A stretch of 64,000 nt of DNA from Serendipita indica DSM 11827 (taxonomy: Eukaryota > Basidiomycota > Agaricomycetes > Sebacinales > Serendipitaceae), in contig CAJVGD010000046.1 in NCBI GenBank assembly GCA_910890315.1, positions 806,001 to 870,000 on the forward strand, written 5' to 3'. Both the position numbers and the translations under genes were made by a program. How positions within the stretch are numbered: position 1 is the stretch's first letter; each line of letters begins with the position of its first letter. Positions 1 through 13,300 of the stretch are shown one piece after another. The notes beneath the pieces were generated by a model. That model ran no database searches. It saw only the letters and a program-made list of their open reading frames with translations, and was not told the DNA's origin.

Positions 1-1116
1 AGCAGATATTCTTAGCTGCTCAGACAAGGTATGCCCTCTGCCTGCCCTGTGTGACAAACTGATAACCTAACCCTTCTAGACTGTCACCAATACCTGTTGC
101 AGCCCGACTCCTGGTGGACTCATTCTGCAAACGCAGGTATGTATTCTTAGCCTCCGTTCTCTCGAGAGTTGACCTCTCGCTAGTTTTGGGATACGTACAC
201 TGGCCTCGAGTCCCAAGGGAAGCTTCTTCCCAAGGGTAACTGGACTATCCATGGGCTCTGGCCGGATAATTGCGACGGTAAGCCACTCGCTGAGCAGTGG
301 ACGGTGTACAGCGCTCACTATCCAAACAGGAAGCTGGGAATCTTATTGTGACTTTGAGAGGCAGTATGACGAGGATCCAAGGTCATTAAAGCTACGAAAT
401 GAAGACGGACATTACTCACTCTTTGATTAGTCCCAAACAGGTCCGTGGAAAGACCGTTCCGCCTTACTCTGGCCCCGGCGTAGACACCTTTATTACGGAC
501 GTGAGCAACTCCTTTTTCCCTTGGAGGGTCACTAACAATCGTCAAGTTTGGGCGCAATGACCTCCTGAGGTTCATGAAGAAATTCTGGGTTTCAAAAGGC
601 AGCTCTGATGCGAGCTTCTGGGCCCATGAGTGTGAGTCTTGCTTCTCTGGGAAAGAACGCCTCGTCTGAGTACTCTCAGTCTCCAAGCACGGCACCTGCT
701 TCTCGACCTTTGACACGAAATGCTACGACAACTACAAGCCACACGAGGATGTCATCAACTTTTTTGACACTGTCTCGCAGGCTTACCTCAAAGTATGTAC
801 TCGCATGGATACTTCTAGCCGTCTAACCCTTGCTCAGTATCCAACTTACAAATGGCTTGAAGCTGCAAACATTGTACCATCCAACTCGACGACTTACACG
901 CTCAAGGATATGGAAAGCGCACTCGAATCGGCCAGTGGCGCGCTTCCTTACCTCGGATGTCGTGGAAATGTGCTCTCCGAGGTCTGGTACTACTCGCACG
1001 CCAAGGGCATGGTCCAGGATCTCCAGCTAACTCCGGTCAAATCCACAACTAAATCAAAGTGCCCCGCAACTGGAATCCGGTATCCCCAACGCTCGAGTGG
1101 ATCCGAGCAAGCTTAG
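1..1116 (+). CDS. Secreted ribonuclease T2 (5' end missing)
   Basis: This is a T2-family endoribonuclease, which cleaves single-stranded RNA through a 2',3'-cyclic phosphate and is normally secreted or vacuolar. Exons that keep frame are 1-28, 80-136, 184-277, 330-381, 431-500, 547-631, 680-792 and 838-1116, all bounded by GT-AG. The translation shows a Cys-rich NTCCSPTPGG stretch, the CAS-I motif WTIHGLWPDNCDG (catalytic His codon 250-252) and the CAS-II motif FWAHEFSKHGTC (Glu and His codons 628-630 and 688-690). CAS-II is split by an intron inside the Phe codon. All catalytic residues are present, so the visible part looks functional. The signal peptide and start lie upstream of the window. 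The gene ends 90 bp from the convergent glucosidase II gene. Confidence 0.93.
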
Positions 1117-1205
1117 ATGATCGCGCATCATGTATCTTCAAATGCGAATAGATTTGTGACGAGACTAAACTGGGCTGGATAGATAAACGATATGAGATGT
1201 GGTGT

Positions 1206-4200
1206 TTAGAATGCCACCTCGATGCTCCAGTCGTTGACAATTTTGACCGCAGGATCGCGGATCCGCAGAATGGTTGCTGTTCCTTCGCTACTGCTCTTTG
1301 CAGCTGCCCCCTCTGTAAATTCCCATTCAATCTCCGCTCCACCCACAGACACCTTGGTCGGCCTCGACTTGAGTCCGTAGACAAGCACATTCTCGACTCT
1401 AACACCCTGGATCGCGTCTCTGAACGCATTAGGTGCCTGAGATCCAAAAGGTACAACATCCACGCCGTCGACCACGTTCTTGCCTCCCTGGAGTGCCGCC
1501 ATATCTTCACTGGTGATCTTGAGGGGACCTTTGGCAACCTTGGACGCAGTAAACTTGCGCCATACGAGATGACCCTTTTCGTATTCGTACGAGTTTCCAT
1601 CATCAAGGTACAGCTCTCCTTCTGCTTGCTCGGAAGCGTCGAGTGCAATTCGAAGTGTGAACGGGTCGCGTGCCATCAGTGCAGACGAGCGACGCGGGCG
1701 CTCACGCGTTGGGATGATGGATCCACCTCGGATGAGAAGTGGAACCTGATACAGCGTAGCAGGAACAGTCACGTTGGTTCCGGAGCGCTTCCCTCGGTAG
1801 ATCTTGGCCGTGAAGTAGTTATAATATGGCTTCGAAACGTCAGTCTATATATTCTCGCTAGGCATTATAGGCATACCTGCGCCTCTGCAAGATATATTTG
1901 GGTCTCTGCGATTCCTGGTGCGGTCACGGGCTTGACAAGTAGACCAGAGGAGCCGATATAGTATTGCTCGTCCAAGGAGAAGCCTTTTGGATCGTGCGGG
2001 AAGACGGTATATTGAGGCCTAAGTCAACAGAGTGAGCAACCCTCTTCTCATTTCGGGGTGGACTCTTACCTGAGAACCGGGATTCCAGAAACGCTAGCCT
2101 GTCGGAATGCCGTGTACCAAACGGGTAACAACGAGTAACGAAGTCGAATGACGTCGCGAATGATCGACTTAAAAGGCTCATCCAGGAGATACGGTTCGCG
2201 TCGCTTCGTGTCAATGTGTGCGTGAGCACGGAAGAAGGGTGCGAATGCGCCGACTTGATACCAGCGTGTGAGCATCTCTGGATCGGGGTTGCCGAAGAAA
2301 CCTCCAACGTCCGCTTCAATGAGGTTAGATTGTCGTCAGAGGGCCCAGAGAATACAGACCTCCGGAGAAAGTCATGCCCGCTATGCCATTACTGAGCACC
2401 ATAGGGATCCCGATAGCCATATGCTCCCATGTACCAAGATTATCACCAGTCCAAATAGCGCCAAGCCTCTGCGATCCAGCGAAGAACGCTCTAGAGAGCA
2501 CAAACGGTCGCTGAGGAGGATCCGTACGATGCATCACGGCTTGTGCTGTTGCGTTTTGCTAGTATAAATGTTAGATGCATCCTGGGCGAGTAAACGTATC
2601 ACGTACGAAGAGCATCCCGTTGATGTTGTGCACGTCTCGATGCTCCCATCCTCCATGGTGGATATTCGTCTTTGGCATCGTGATCTCGGGTCCATTAAAG
2701 ACGGAAGGTTCGTTCATGTCGTTCCAGATAAAGACGTCGGTCGTGCTCTGCCTCCAATGGAAATCGCCACTGTTGCCTTCGATCTTGAAGAGGCCTTGCC
2801 ACCAGTCCCAGCTTGCAGGGTTAAAATAGTCGACCCAGGCACTGCTGCCTGGCCAGCACCATCCATCATATTCACCAGAACCAGACGCGGGTTTGACGAG
2901 TAAACCCTTTTCCGAGGCAGACTTATAGACTGGGTATGTTGTGTCCTTCTTGAGATGAGGATCGATGATAACAACCATCTGTATAAACGTGAGCAGGGCT
3001 CGTACCACCAGAGCAGTGTCGCATACCTTTCGCCCAAAGGCCGCAACATCATTAAACATGTCGACTGGATCTGGGAAGGTCTTCTCATCCCAGATGAAGT
3101 ATTTGTGGTTTGGAGCATAGGCGATATCTAACCAGAGTACGTCGAATGGGATATCATCCTGGTCAAAGCGTGCCTGAACCTCCCTCACGTCCGTAGAACT
3201 GATATAATTCCATCTGCACTGGTGGTAGGCAAGTGCAAAATGTCTCGGAAGAGCGGGTGTTCCTGTGAGACGAGCATATTGCATGAAGACGTCGTCTGGG
3301 GTCGGTCCTGGCAGGAAGAAGACATCCATGATACCAGACTCGGATATCCAGTGAGTCTCCGTTGAATCCGAAGTTGGGTGATCCACATCGACCCACGTCT
3401 CTGAGCCAATGGCATTGAACACTCCGACAGTCGAATGAGTGCTGTGGGCATGCACAAGTGGGACAGCACCATACAAGGCCATCTCCGAATCTGCCTCGTA
3501 CTCGAAGACGTCGAGATTATACAGGCGGTAAGGGTCCTTATACTTGGCATTTTCACCAGTGGTTGTAGGAAGGTCCATACGAGTAGCATGTTCAGGAAGG
3601 CCATAGAGATGACCATGCCCAGGGAACGAGATATCGAGCGACAGGGATTCAGGACCTAGATTCTATGAGCTCAAGTGTAATAATGGGTATCGAGACATAC
3701 CCTTGGGCTTAGTATCGGTTTGACCTCCAAATGATTCCTCCCATTGTGGGGGTTGATCTCCTTCAAACCATGCATTGGGTTTGACTGGTGGTTCCATAAC
3801 GACCTGTTCTTCGCCTTCTTGGTTCTCCACCGGCGGCTGCTCAGTGCTGGGCTCGTCCTTGAGTCGGAAATGTTCCATGTGTAGAAGTCCGTTCCCATTG
3901 AGCACAACCTCCTCCTTTCCATTTCGTGACAAGGCAATTCTAAGAGGTGCAAACTGCACCCTGAATTCGACGCCCGACTTTGGATTCGTCGCCTTGATCT
4001 CCTTCTTCGTCTGCTTCCATGAAATTGCATCACTGAGTGTTGGTTCTCGAATAAGAGCCCATTTAGCAGTCTCGTCGTAGCGCTTTCGCAGTCCGTCTAC
4101 CTCGTCCATGCGAACTCGAAAGGTTCCATCATCATGTGCACGCACTTCGAGCTCGAATTTAATCTCCGGATAGAGAGAAGAGACGACAGAGGCCGTAAAG

Positions 4201-4400
4201 CTCGACTTTTGGGCCGAAATAGCTACTGAAGAGGCGTCGACGGAGTAAGGCGATTTCCACGTCGACGACGCTGCCTTGGCACGAGCGGCCAGAGCTCTCC
4301 CGCGTTTACAAAAGCCAGACTGCTCGCATGTTTTAAAGTCGTGTCGCTTGACCGCTAACGCGTCTGCAGCCAGCAGGACGAGCGCAAGCGGGAGCCACAT
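1206..4400 (-). CDS. Glucosidase II alpha subunit (GH31)
   Basis: This ER alpha-glucosidase trims the two inner glucoses from N-glycans in calnexin-dependent quality control; it is the ROT2/GANAB type. The ATG at 4398-4400 opens a signal peptide ([16 protein letters not shown]), followed by the family N-terminus [14 protein letters not shown]. The GH31 barrel carries the nucleophile motif [10 protein letters not shown] (around 2700-2730), and the second acid region reads IWTGDN. The C-terminal beta domains run to WSIEVAF at 1206. Introns lie near 3660, 2985-3027, 2560-2605, 2330-2360, 2020-2065 and 1825-1875; several are open when read through, so exon borders there are approximate. The length of about 950 residues is normal. 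The beta subunit is not in this window. Confidence 0.95.
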
Positions 4401-4495
4401 TTGGGTTGGAAGCAAGTGACACTTTGGACCTCTCCACTTTGTGAGGATTATCAAGGCAGTCGATTTACTATCAAAGCAATACAAGTACAGTTTCC

Positions 4496-7038
4496 TCAAA
4501 GCTTTGCAAACGCCAATCCATCTCGCTGTCGCGGCATCGCCACCAAGTTCGCTAGGATATCGTACATTTCTCCATCACGGATGGCCTATGCACGTCAGAA
4601 CAAGGTTATAGTATCGTAAAATAGCATACCTCGTATATTCTGGTCACATTTTGGCCAATGCTGCGCCCTGTCGAGTGCATTCCACCCTCGAAGCTCATCA
4701 AGTTTTCAATCCCGTGCATTTTGACGCCTAGGTCCCGACGAATGAATTCGTAGATATCCTTGGTCTTGCCCATATATTGGCTGGCTGGTGTCTGTCCCCG
4801 GGAGCCATCTAGATATTGGTGTCGCAACGATTGCAAGAGCTCGGCACTCTTGACGGCAAATTCTTCACGTATGTGATGAATCGCCTTGATTGCATCAGTG
4901 GTCATGGACAATCCAAGTGCATCCATCAACGGTGCGGCGACATGGTCAGCGACGACCTTCATGCGCGCAACCGCATCCATTGTTGTTGTCTTGTCGAGAC
5001 TCTCGTTAACGACGTTGGTAACTTTGCTAGCACGACGTCCTCGCGATTCTTCAGCCATTTCGAGAGATGCTGGTTCAACAGGCTGGCCAGTAGGTCGCTG
5101 AGGCTCGTCTTGAACTCCAGTTGCATCGTACGCAAATCGAGTGCCTGACATAGAAGATATAGATAGCTTGCTGTGAGCTACAAGCTGTTAGTCTGTGTTG
5201 AGCAAGGGAAAGGACACGAACCATGCTCAAGACCTCGGTTGAATTAATGGTCACCCGAGCGGATATCAGGGCAAGGGAGCTATATCATCGTGAGCTACAT
5301 TCAGCCAACGTCTCGAAAAGGCTTACTTGACAGATTGGTTGTGGAGCTCGGCAGACTGAATGTGCGTCGAGACTGGGTTCGCTAGGTATCCGAGTTCGCT
5401 GACGTACGCTGCAGAAGCGATATCCAACCCTTTGGCATGGTAATTAACAGAGGGATCTGTGGCAGCGAGTGACGGCGGAAGTCCACGATTCATCGCAGGA
5501 TTGACAAGCTCAGAGACTTGGGCAAAGATTATGCGACCGAGATGGTGAAGAGCAAGTCGTGTCTTTTCCATTGCGTTTGTCACAGACATTGCCTGGAAGT
5601 TGCCGCCATGGTAGACGTGCCCATTCTCGCCATTAACGAGGGGGTTGTCGGTCGCTACAAGAGTCAGCAAGGGTCTTGAACCTGATTTCAGTGAACTCAC
5701 TGGAATTGCATTCCTGCGTAACGGCATGAATGGCGTGAAGAAGGTCCTCGATCTGGGGACCGATGAATTGCGGGGATGTTCTCAGTGCATAACGATCCTG
5801 AAAAGAGGTGAGTATTTGGTGATATCAGCTTCATTGTGGCTTACCTGTCGAAGCTGATTCTGATCTTGGTCGACCGTCTTTACCTCTTCGTACGCCTCGG
5901 TGGCAAACCGACTGCCATCCAACAATCGGGTGACGACTTGTGCCACCTCGACCTGCCCAGGATGTGGTCTCGCGGTCTCGTGAATGAAGGGAACATATGA
6001 CCCGCGAGTACCGAGAAGGGCTTCGGTGCCCATCGCGGTGCAGACTTGAGCAAGCACAGCGAGCTGTGTTGCCTCTGCCAATGCAAGAGACGCGGCAGCA
6101 GAAGAGAAGGCCGTCCCGTTGAGCAAGCCTAGTTGCTCTTTTGGCGCAAGGGTCGTCGCCTTGATACCAGCTTCTTCGATTGCTTGTGGAGCAGGAACGA
6201 TTCTTCGTTTAGCTCCAGTGCCGCTGTAGACTCCAATGGCCGGATTGCCGTTGATAGCGAGCGCAACATAGGAGAGGGGGGAAAGATCACCAGAGGCGCT
6301 AATACTACCTCTGAGGGGGACGACGGGAGTGATTCCATGTTGGAGGAAGTTGGTGAGTGCTTCGAGAATTTCCCAACGGACGGCACTGTGCCCTCTCACT
6401 AAAGAGTTGCAGCGAACGAGCATGGCAGCACGAACCCAGGATTCGGGCATAATCGTTGTAGCGGCTGCGTGATTGAGAGGCAAAGATGATGGTGGATTAA
6501 CGGAAATGACTCCAGAGCTTTGGTGTTGAAGGAGGGCTCGTCCAAGGGTGTCGTATGCCTTGGTTCTCGTGTCCGCTACGAATACGGTAAGCATCTCGCA
6601 TGGCGCTAAAGCAGCATTGCTTACCTGATCCCCCAAAGCCAGTGGAGACACCATATACGGAAATGTGCGACTTGAGCAAGTCTTCCATGACTTGTCGGCT
6701 TTTGGCGACCTTTTCCTTGACTTTGCGCGAGTCATCTAATCTCACTGGGGCTCCATGCCGAGCAACGGCAACAATAGCACCTATCGAAAGGTTATGGCCA
6801 TCCAAACGTGATGCAGAGCCCGTCCTACGTCGGGTTTTCGTCAGTGGACAGGAGGGGACGTGCAAAACTGGGGCTTTTACCTTGCCGCCTTGATTTGATC
6901 GTGGATGGTCAAGAATGCATCGACAAATGTTCCGGGGGTGTCGAGCTCTCGATGTTGGCTACTCGAGCCAGGCTTTCTCGAGCTTTCACGGTGGATGGCG
7001 GAGCGACCAAGCGAGGAGTTGTCGACGGGGAACGACAT
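4496..7038 (-). CDS. Phenylalanine ammonia-lyase
   Basis: This enzyme deaminates L-Phe (and often L-Tyr in fungi) to trans-cinnamate and ammonia using a self-made MIO group. The ATG at 7036-7038 gives [14 protein letters not shown]. Later come the aromatic-lyase motif [15 protein letters not shown] (split by an intron) and the MIO triad Ala-Ser-Gly in [15 protein letters not shown] (codons 6289-6297). [10 protein letters not shown] and [19 protein letters not shown] follow. The end needs one more intron after QNVTRIYE. It gives a last exon [14 protein letters not shown]...AFAKL with its stop at 4496-4498, inside the 5' flank of glucosidase II. Length is about 720 residues. Histidine ammonia-lyase is less likely, because fungal PALs have this C-terminal extension. 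The gene shares a 0.5 kb upstream region with the divergent flavoenzyme gene. Confidence 0.95.
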
Positions 7039-7531
7039 ATTGACAGGAGGGAGATGTGGGTAAGTTGGGAATGGGGGTGTGAGGAAGCTAGCTCAGATTT
7101 ATAGGAGACACTTGCCCTTGACCCACGGTGGGTCGATCATTGGGATAGCTGATCCGTGCCGACGTCGTTGTCATATGTGCGACCCGTTCAGGGTCTTTTA
7201 TGACGCCTTCACTAGCCCCGTTTGATGGATGGGTCTATGGCACAGGCATGTCGCAAAGGAGACATGACAAGACTATAAGGGTATAATTTACAAGTTCTAG
7301 CGACTGGTAGAGGACGTGCTAGATGGATTAGCTAGTTCCGAAACGGTGTGACGAATACATTTCGGATCTTCCCTCTTGACGCATGCAAACCGTTCGGACC
7401 GCTCTTCCGTCGTTTTCAAGGCTACCATCAAAGTTATTTACATCTGGCAAGAGCGGCGAGGCTGTAAAGACTGCGAGCCGAACTCAGCAAGCCTCCCTTG
7501 ATTCCAGCCACAGCCGTCCGTCGAGAGGAGC
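7039..7531. promoter_or_regulatory. Shared divergent upstream region, PAL and flavoenzyme genes
   Basis: This 493-bp gap lies between the two start codons and should hold both promoters. I see no clear TATA box close to either start. A near-palindromic patch (CCCACGGTGGG) lies near 7120-7130. The assignment rests on position only. No convincing coding sequence is visible. Confidence 0.45.
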
Positions 7532-9261
7532 ATGGAGCGCGCAGAGGTCACTGAAGCTCGGAAGCGTATACACGTGTTGATCGTGGGCGCTGGATGCTTT
7601 GGGCTGTCGACTGCCTACCATTTGCTCGTGGATAACGAGAGCTCGACGGACCTTGGCGCACAAGGCACGGCCCCGTGGTACAAGGTCACCATTATCGATG
7701 CTTCAGATGTTCTCCCAGCTCCTGACGCTGCAAGCACGGATCTGAATAAGATTGTCCGTACGAGCTATAGCGACGGTTGGTACACGCGCTTTGCCAAAGA
7801 GGCTATAGCCAAGTGGAAAGAGGGTACAATTTGTGGAAAAGATACATATCATGAGTGAGTACTTTGCCTTTGGTCGTCGGACGGGTCTTGGAGTCCAGGG
7901 TCGTATGACCATGCGTTTGGCAAGGACAAGCGCTCAAGATATATGTCCAAACATTCGAAGGCTTACTTTAAGTTTTCAGATCCGGTGTGTTAGTGCTAGG
8001 CCTGCGCTATCAATCGACGGAAGGTCCCGACCAGGGATTAACAACGCCGTACGCTGACGCTGCATTACGTAATGATCGTGAAATCAACGCAAGGATCGAA
8101 GAGTTTCCGATGCCTGGCATGGCTCGTCGTGCACTCCCACAGGGTGTCATCGGTGGCCACCTCTTCGATGAAGGGGCCGCGTATCTCAATCGAGATGGTG
8201 GCTGGGCGAGTGCATCAAAGGCTATGGAGGCTATGCTTGGAAATGTGAAGCGACTTGGAGGTGAGATACTCACTGGCTGCAAGTTGTCTGGGATTTCGCC
8301 CCAAGCCGATGGGACGTCCACGGTCAATCTCGAGAATGGGGAAGTCATTCACGCCGATATGGTAGTATTGACCACAGGTGCATGGACGCCCCTGGTTGTC
8401 GGAGGGATACCACACCTGGAGAATGTTCTCAAGGACCGCCTAGTAGCGACTGGGTGGGTTCCATAGTGCAGTTGATTTTGTTTCTGAGGCTTTGTAGGCA
8501 AGTGGTGGCAACTCTCCGACCTTCTCCATTCTACCAACAGCAGCTCCGGGAAGCACCAGTTTTGCTGGATTGGCAATCTGGATTTTACATGTTTCCAGTA
8601 AGCAATTGATTGGACCGGTTTTATTCAGTCGCTTATCGTCCGCAAGCCGAATGAAGAAGGCGTCATCAAGATTGCAATTCACGCAGAAGGCCACACTTTT
8701 GCACCTGGCTCGTCGCAAGATGATTCCTCGGGATCGAATCCATCAAACCTTGTTGACAGGATATCACGACCACGGACAGTGCGAACGCACGGAGAGGACG
8801 ACGGGACGCGGGTCCCTCGTCATATTCTCCAACGTATCCACGCCAAACTCGAGGGAGCGTACCCAGAACTGGGCAAAGTTGCCCTAGAGACGACACGACT
8901 TTGTTGGTATACGGAGAGCCCGGACGAGAACTGGTTCATCGACCAGGTTCCGGGGCATCCAACCCTGTTTATTGCGACTGGCGGTTCGGGCCATGCCTTT
9001 AAAGTATGTTTTCAATTAATCCTATTGTGGGAACGGTGAGAGCTGAAGTCCGAGGGATAGTTTCTGCCAGTCATTGGAAGACTGGTCAAGGAGCGAATCG
9101 AAGGACGCCTTCGACCCGAGGACGCTGTGAAATTTTCTCTGGGCAGGGAGTTTGGGGCTCGCTTCCGCTCTCGATTGGGAGAGCCTGTGGCGTTGGATGA
9201 GGGAACGTTGTGGGGACCGAAGGAGTTTAACATTGCAAGGGTTACGGAACAAAGTGTGTGA
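7532..9261 (+). CDS. Sarcosine-oxidase-like FAD amine oxidase (DAO family)
   Basis: This FAD-dependent oxidoreductase belongs to the family that oxidises secondary amines or glycated amino acids with O2. The Rossmann motif VLIVGAGCFGLSTAYHL follows the ATG at 7532 within 15 residues. Near the C-terminus, LCWYTESPDENWFID followed by GGSGHAFKFLPVIG matches the monomeric sarcosine oxidase region that carries the FAD-linked Cys. Introns fall at about 7853-7980, 8452-8497, 8599-8630 and 9004-9066. The protein ends EQSV with no SKL-type peroxisomal signal, unlike many relatives. Sarcosine, fructosyl-amino acid or saccharopine could be the substrate; the sequence does not decide. The gene is divergent from PAL. 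Confidence 0.87.
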
Positions 9262-10361
9262 CCTCAGATCCACAGGACGTCTTCTACATGCAGTTTAAAG
9301 GCATCTACTTGTTTGTAGTGTGCGAGTCGTAGGTCGCGTTTGCGGTTGTATGCCTGTTGGAACAGGGTGAGAGTTGTAAAGAGACGGGGAGCGACAGCTA
9401 TTTGACCTCTCGTTCTTGACCGCGTAAATGGCTCGATTCATTTCCCCTTGGAGTCTGAAGTGGACGGATTGGGTTTGGTCTCAATGGAACATTTGCCGAA
9501 CCCAGACCGCGAGTGGGAGCTTCGTGATTCAAAGCCGGTGGGGGAGATTTATGATGGAGCGGGTGATCTCGATCGGATACAGAGGAATTCGAGAAAGTGC
9601 TGGATGATGACCTCTGAAGCCATAGGGATTCTGGGAAGCCGTTTTGGGCGGGCGTCGTGAGCTGCCAATAGAGCGGGTGGCTCTGTCGCCTTAGAGGCGG
9701 CTGATGGGAGAACCAAAGGCGCTGTGTTTGAGGCAGAGACTAAGTTGCTGGCAGACATGATTAATGCGAGGTAGGTCAAGTAATGTAGAATAGTGGGTTA
9801 TAGTAGTGTGCTTCGAATGATTACGAAGGTTGATGGAAAGAAGAGAAGTCTGAGTTTGTCACGGTTTCACCGGTCCAAACGCGCGGCAGCTGGCTGGGCC
9901 ATGCAGGGGGATGCGCAGGCATTGCTCGGAGCCATTCTTACAGGATTCTCCAAACCAGATGTTAATTATCGAGGCCGTCTTCGGCGCCGGACAGACGGCG
10001 AGGGCGCCAGACTCGGTTTACCTGAGAAAAGGAAGCGAGCAGAAGCAGCGCGACGGTGAGACGTCTCAACTTCTGTCCTTCGGATTATTCGTCAGTTTGG
10101 ACCCGCGTTAACCTTTGACATCGACCACCATCGTCCCGTTCCGTCTTGTAGACGCTGCCGCTCGTCGCTCGACAATAGGACGCTTTTTTCCGTTTGGAGG
10201 ATTTCCTTCTGCCCGCGCTGCCTGGAGAAAGCCTGGAGAGAGAGAGCGATTGATCAGGACGTGATACGCGCAGAGAGATCAAATAGTAACCACTACAACA
10301 TCCTCTGAACTCGAGTTTACCAGAGCTCACGGATGCTCCTGTCGTCGCTGGTGGCAAAGGA
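9262..10361. other. Gene-poor gap with possible coding remnants
   Basis: This 1.1-kb stretch lies between the flavoenzyme and the kinase. It holds short unlinked open stretches of coding-like composition: 9448-9660 (EVDGLGLVSMEHLPNPDREW...) and about 9661-9774 (AANRAGGSVALEAADGRTKG...). They lie in different frames with no clean intron between them, and I recognise no family. The last 300 bp before 10362 are pyrimidine-rich and probably the kinase promoter and 5' UTR. Confidence 0.3.
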
Positions 10362-13300
10362 ATGTACATGAGCCAGTACCACGACTTGCCCCCCAACGCG
10401 TCTGCTCCTCTGTCGCAACAAATCATCCAAAATCATCCAAATATTCGCCACGGGCTCAATGGCCCTGCCCTCATCGTCCCAAACGACGTGCACATGGCCC
10501 AGGCGACTCAGCACGTTCAACAGCAGCCGCGGCCGTCCAAGCAGGACAAGGGAAGGACCACCGTGCTCGCAATTCCCTCTGTTACCATTGTCGGCTCTCA
10601 GACGTTCATCGGCGATGCCAATTCCAGTACGTCCTCCCGGCCTTTGCGCTGGCTATTCCCCCGAGCTTACTCTCGCTCCTCTTTTCTAGTGTCAGAGAGA
10701 TCGTATACACCCGTCAAGGGCGTCGGAGATGGTTCTTTTGGCACAGTCTTCCTCTGCGACTGGCACACCCCGCTCGCCCCGTCCATCGCGCTCGCTCCGA
10801 TGCAACAAGGCGCCGGTGCAAGGCCAGAATGGCAAGGCAAGCGTCTTGTCGCTATAAAACAGATGAAGAAGCGCTGGGAAGGCGGTTGGGACGAGTGTAG
10901 ACGCCATCCGGAGCTCGAGGTCCGTCCACTCATTTCTACCAAAACACTCTATTATGCTAATCCCCCCCCGAAACTCTCCAGTCATTACGATCGATTCCAC
11001 CACACGAAAATGTCATCCCCTTGTATGACTGTTTCCTTCTCCCGAGCTCAAAGGAGCTCTATTTCGTCTTTGAATGCATGGAGGGCAACCTGTATCAACT
11101 CATCAAGTCGAGAAAGGGGCGTCCTCTGGCAGGCGGTCTCGTTTCCTCCATTTTCGCTCAAACGTGCAAGGGTCTCGCCCATATTCACGACTCGGGCTAC
11201 TTTCATCGCGACATGAAGCCGGAAAACTTGCTCGTCACCACCACTGGTATCGCAGAATACACAAACTTTTCCCCTCTAGTTCCTCCGGGCTCTCCACCAG
11301 AACGGGATGTCATCGTCATCATCAAACTCGCCGATTTTGGGCTCGCAAGGCAGATCAAGTCAAAACCGCCCTACACAGAGTATGTTGCGACACGCTGGTA
11401 TCGAGCACCCGAGATTTTGCTCCAGTCAACTGATTACAACGCACCCGTCGACCTATGGGCAGTGGGCACCATCATGGCCGAAGTTGTCAATCTGAAACCA
11501 CTGTTTCCTGGAACGAATGGTCCTGACCAATTACTACGCATCTGTCAGATATTGGGTGACCCTTCAGATGCCTATGGCTTCGATTCACACGGCCGGCCAG
11601 TCGGAGGAGGTAAATGGTCCAGGGGCCTCAAAATGGCGAAACAGAACGGAATCTCGTTTCCAAAGGTCCGTTCCTTCCCCTTGCCTTCAAACAGTTGTCA
11701 ACAACCATTTTCTTATGTAACCTGACAGATTCAGCCACAAGACTTTTTCAGTTTGTTTGATCAATCCGTGCCGCAGTCCCTTGTCGAGTGCATCTATGCG
11801 CTTCTGAGATATGACCCAGAAGCACGACTTACAGCACATGGTTGCTTGAATCACGCATACTTTGTAGAGACGGCGCAGCCGTTTGCGCATCCGACTTTCA
11901 ATGCCCCACGCCGACATACGAGCTCTGCTGGATCTGGAAACTCGACCTCTTCCCGGCATGGTCCGCTTGCAACCGTTTCACCCCGCTCGATACCGCCATC
12001 GCATTCACACTCTGCGGCCGCCCGACACTCCACCCACCATCATACTCATCACCATCACCCATATTCGAATGGACCCGTCAATAGAGCTCCACCACTGCCA
12101 CACCACGGCTATGCGACAAATGGCGATCTCGACATGACGCCCGCAGATGGTATCGTAGAGGTCGATCGGAACAATCAGCCCGTCAGGCGGCAATACGGTC
12201 ATCATCGCCTACCGCCGCAGCCAGAGCGAGAGCGAGAACGCAGTTCAATGGACCTCAGTGCGGATAATACCAGCAACCCAACCGGAAAGTCTGGCATGTT
12301 TGGGTTGAAGAAGCTGTTCGGTCATCAAGAGAAACAGGTGTCGCTCCCCCCTGTGGAGGAGATTACATTTGCGTCCAATTCTACCCCTTCATTAAAGGAC
12401 ACGCCCTCGACGAGTTCAGAAAGCCGATCATTGCCCGAAGTACACGGAATCGCCTATGCCAATCATCCAATCCCGCCGCCAGTTCCTCTACCGGCTCCAA
12501 TTCCTCCTCCCATGGACCCAAAGAAGCGGAAAAAGGAGCAGGAGAGGCAGGAGCGCGATCTCGAAATGCAACGACGTGCAAATTTGCAAAAGATGCAACA
12601 AGAGCGCGCTCGTGCGGTCGTGGCAAAACGAAATCGACTGGAAAACTCGCGCGACACCGATTTCGAGTTTCAGAGCGTCAATACTGCTCGATTGGCTCAG
12701 GGTAACGGACGACCCAAGACGCGGAAGAAGCAGGACAACCCACCGAATGCGTTTAGCAACGAGGTTGTGCCTCTGAGCGTGAGAGCGGCGAACAGCTATG
12801 GAACAGAGTCGGTAAAGGGTGGCATAAACGGATCGCGGCAGCAGCAACGGGGTGTACAGGTGCAGAACAGCATTACACCACTGCTTGGTGCACACGACTA
12901 TCGGAAACGGCGAAAAGATGACGATGAATTGTCCATGTCAAGCTCGGACGTACAGTCGGTCGGCCGCATGTCCGTTATTTCATTTGCCACGGTCGAGTCT
13001 GATCCTGGGTCGACGCGGGTACGGCGACGACCGAGTGCGTACAACTATGCGCTCAGCCCGCGTCCGTTGGGGACAGCAACGTCCATTTCGTCCATCCAGA
13101 GTTACAGCAATTCGCCCCGCTCGTCGCATTCAGTGGAACCGGGCATGCGGCCCAACGGCGGGTCCCTGGACGCTCAATTTACAAGTGACTTTGAGACACG
13201 GGCGACGCTCGCGGCGGCAAGTGGAAATCCCCTGTATTCTCCGGCGCTGCAACCTCCACATTCCCATCGACAGTCGGCGTCTCCCACCGGTCATCCGGAT

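Noticed and set aside
1197-1961. 254-codon open frame on the plus strand across the 3' part of glucosidase II
   Set aside because: The minus strand here encodes conserved GH31 C-terminal sequence. The plus frame has no motif and overlaps it fully.
6497-6865. Separate short gene within the 5' part of PAL
   Set aside because: The frame is a PAL exon plus read-through introns; it splices cleanly into the PAL protein.
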